A DNA stretch of 64,000 nucleotides from Phoronis australis (lineage: Eukaryota; Phoronida; Phoronidae), in the NCBI GenBank assembly GCA_002633005.1, contig NMRA01000049.1:910011-974010 (forward strand), written 5' to 3'. A model generated the notes under the pieces. The model worked only from the letters and a program-made list of their open reading frames with translations. It was not told the origin of the DNA and made no database searches. Both the position numbers and the translations under genes were made by a program. Shown here piece after piece: positions 61,413 through 64,000 of this stretch. The number at the start of each line of letters is the position of its first letter. The stretch's first letter is position 1.

Positions 61413-62649
61413 AGCAGCTAGATGCACCAGCTAGCACAGACGATGGTCATTGTCTAATGACAGGATTGCCTTTATGGTTTTTGTTTGCCAACTTTGACAA
61501 CATTTTGCAGGGAACTATCTGCACTTAGAATTACAATAATGGCCATGGAGAAGTGCACCCCAGCCCTACTTCTAGCTTTGGTACAAAACTGTGAACAGCA
61601 CTAGAACAGTTTTCAGTAAAAAATGGCCAAATACGGAATTGAATGTGACGTAAAATTGATGTCATTAAAAACTACCCTCTTCTTTGAATAAACTAAAATA
61701 GTTACTGGTGTTAGAAATTGACATTTTCCCCATGTTTTGCTACTCAGTTTGTGGAGTGAAAGGCTTTTGTCCCCATGAAGTAATTGACCAATTTCTTTTT
61801 TCTTCAATCAAATTTTTCATACACAAGGCTACGTTCATTCACAAGTTATTGAAATTAGTTACATTTCATGATAAGTTCTTAGTGTTTTATTACCAGTTAG
61901 GCTTTGGCGTAGCTGTCATCATCTCAGAAGAGATATGCTTTTGTTGCAAGAAAAACAGCAAATGGCTTATGCGTGAGTCACCGGGGTACTGTTTTCAAGT
62001 GGACGACAGCCTTATGTTTGTTATAAAAGCTGGAGAATGATATATTAGATTGTTTTGCTCATACACTGGTATACGGCTGAATCTGCCGAGTTAAGTATCA
62101 GCTGACTCCCGGATTTTGCATGCACCCCATCCATTTGTTAGCTGTATGTAGACAGTGCCACCAGCTGTACTGGGCTGATGCTGATGGCAGTCATGTTGTA
62201 GGGCTGCCATATACTGGAATCGTTTCAGCAAATTATGGAGGGGAGGGGTCAAATTGGTGGTGAACGAAGGAAAGTTTCCCCTCACCTGAAAAAATTCTTC
62301 GCTCAGAAGACATGGACACCTTTGCCCTCAGGTGTGCAAGAACCCTGTTTGTCACATAGTGGTGAGGTTGAGAACCTGGCGTGACTACCATCCCAATTGT
62401 CCATAGTGGAAATGAAAAAGTGCTGTATTACAAGAAGACCTTAGTTCATCTACTTCTATGGTTGAAAATGCTGAAGTGCGCGTGTCAGTCAGGCCAAAGA
62501 AAGTGTAGTTGGTTCTGGTCTGTATTTTTTGAAAATTAAGTAGGTGGTGCGGTATTTTTTTAGTTGCTCATTATTTAAAAAAAGAAAATACGTGTTAGAC
62601 CAGCAAAAGTGATGCATTGCTAGATTTGTTTGTGTGGCACATTTTGCCG

Positions 62650-64000
62650 TCATCCCTGTATTTCCAAAACCTTTTGATTTATGTTCATGAAATTTTGCAG
62701 GTCTATATGTTCCTTTTGTTTATTGGATGGCAAATAGGGATCTGTTAGGCAGGTGACGCCTTTGCGTTTTTGAACAGATTGAGGTATTTTGCGATATCTA
62801 GTGGCCATTTTTAAAGATTTATATATGGGTGCATATTGCCATCATCTCTCTGGGCGTGTGGCGTCTGCAGCTGTATCACCTAAACCCGTTGCGGGATCTT
62901 GCTGTGGCGACGAATTTCGGACGGGATCTGATTACCGGTGTGCCCCATAGTGACAATTTTAGTTTTTTTTACATTTCTTCATAAGTCCTCTACAGATTTT
63001 CTTGAAATTTGGTTCATATGCATCTATTAGTGAGACGATGCTATCCTCACGATTTTGGACGGATTCGAGGTATTTTGTGCCACCCAGTGGCCATTTTTAC
63101 AATTCCCCCTCTATCAACCAAACCACTCAAAGGATGATTGCGAAAATTAGCATACCAGGTATATGTTCTTAGTGTGAATAAGATGGTTGACGATGATTTT
63201 CTGATGACTTCGACTACTGCAGCACCTCCTAGTTGCAATTTTGTTTTTTTGCGTCCATAGCTATATCTCCTAAACCCACTACAGGATCTTTGCTAAATTT
63301 AGCAAGTGTATTTATATGTTATATGAAGTTGACAATGGACGACGACGACTTTCAGATAGACCGGCAATTGTAGTTTTTTACATTTACCTAGCTGTGTCTT
63401 TAAACGTCCTCAACGGATTTTCATGAAATTTGGCATGTAGGCATTTTGTAGTGAGATGAATATCCTCTCGTTTTCGGATGGACTCGAAGTATTTTGTGCC
63501 AGGTAGTGGCCATTCATTTTTACTGCTTTTGAGTTTGTTTTTGGCATTCATCCCTCTATCAAGCACACTTCTCTAAGGATGATTGCAAAAGTTGGAATAT
63601 ATGTTCTTAGTGTGAAGTGGATAATTGACGACGATTTTCCAATGACTTCGACTATTGTAGGCCGTCCGAGTGGCAGTTATGTTTTTTGCCCCCATAGGTG
63701 TATTTCCTAAACCCACTGCAAGATCTTTCTTAAATTTAGCAAGTCTATCTACGGTTGACATCAGACGACGACGATTTTCAGACGGATCCGACGAATGCTT
63801 TCCCGTAGTAGCAATTTAGTTTTTTTCTTCTGTTTCTCTGAAGTTCCTCGATGGATTTTTGTGAAATTTGGCAAATAGCTTTTTATTAAAAAAAAACAGC
63901 TACATGTTCTGGTTTCCAGATGGATTCAACGTATTTTGTGCCATCTAGTGTCTATTTTTACTGTTTACTAGTCTTTTTGGTATCCGCCCGTGTAATAACC
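62650..64000 (+). repeat. Dispersed family C array in FoxJ intron 1
   Basis: The phrase GTATTTTGTGCCA..TAGTGGCCATTTTTA recurs near 62785, 63070, 63488 and 63930, and TCATGAAATTTGGCA-like phrases near 62685, 63001, 63419 and 63860. The array is divergent and runs off the window end. No coding potential. Confidence 0.65.

Noticed and set aside
61011-61446. AGACGATGG on both sides of family H copy 2 as a 9-bp target duplication
   Set aside because: Inverted similarity continues outside these points, so they are probably inside the element arms.

Overview
This is a eukaryotic, repeat-rich, moderately AT-rich window from an animal, most likely a marine invertebrate. The evidence is two split genes with animal-type introns (GT-AG, polypyrimidine tracts) and clear bilaterian orthologues, many small DNA transposons, and frequent TACATGTA-type palindromes. 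Species cannot be fixed from the sequence. I favour a non-vertebrate deuterostome, as inference only. Nearly all long open frames outside the genes below look like noise.

Bases 1-41,000 hold no complete gene that I recognise. They are intergenic DNA filled with non-autonomous mobile elements: three CAGTGGCGGAT-ended elements with matching 5-bp target duplications (one in the gene-side region), a 742-bp foldback element flanked by TTA, a foldback family starting CTCGCTGGTTCCC, a dispersed family near 150, 3.4 k, 5.6 k, 15 k and 16.8 k, two inverted arrays of degenerate short repeats (4.7-5.2 k and 27.4-27.7 k), a THAP zinc-finger remnant (26 k), repeat copies carrying a SAP-like peptide (11.5 k and 58.6 k), several near-perfect hairpins (34-38 k), and a decayed LINE 3' end at 39.2-40.2 k split by a 401-bp foldback MITE.

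Bases 44,463-53,953 (+) hold ten coding exons of an orthologue of human C11orf65 (protein MFI, mitochondrial fission factor interactor). The exon phases all fit and end at a TGA, with polyA signals 135-580 bp beyond. A possible first exon lies at 41,317. The protein carries two IQ motifs, one more than I recall for the human protein. Two minisatellites and several repeats sit in its introns.

Bases 54,540-60,500 are intergenic and include an 886-bp tandem duplication with a single N exactly at the junction, probably an unmerged allele from assembly. Bases 60,562-60,891 (+) are the first coding exon of a FoxJ2/FoxJ3-type forkhead transcription factor. It stops at a conserved intron position inside the forkhead domain and the rest of the gene lies beyond the window. 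Its first intron holds a foldback element and a long run of a dispersed, loosely periodic repeat up to base 64,000.

The two genes are not functionally linked as far as can be seen. I found no convincing new multi-gene system; the most interesting material is the mobile-element architecture and the palindromes.
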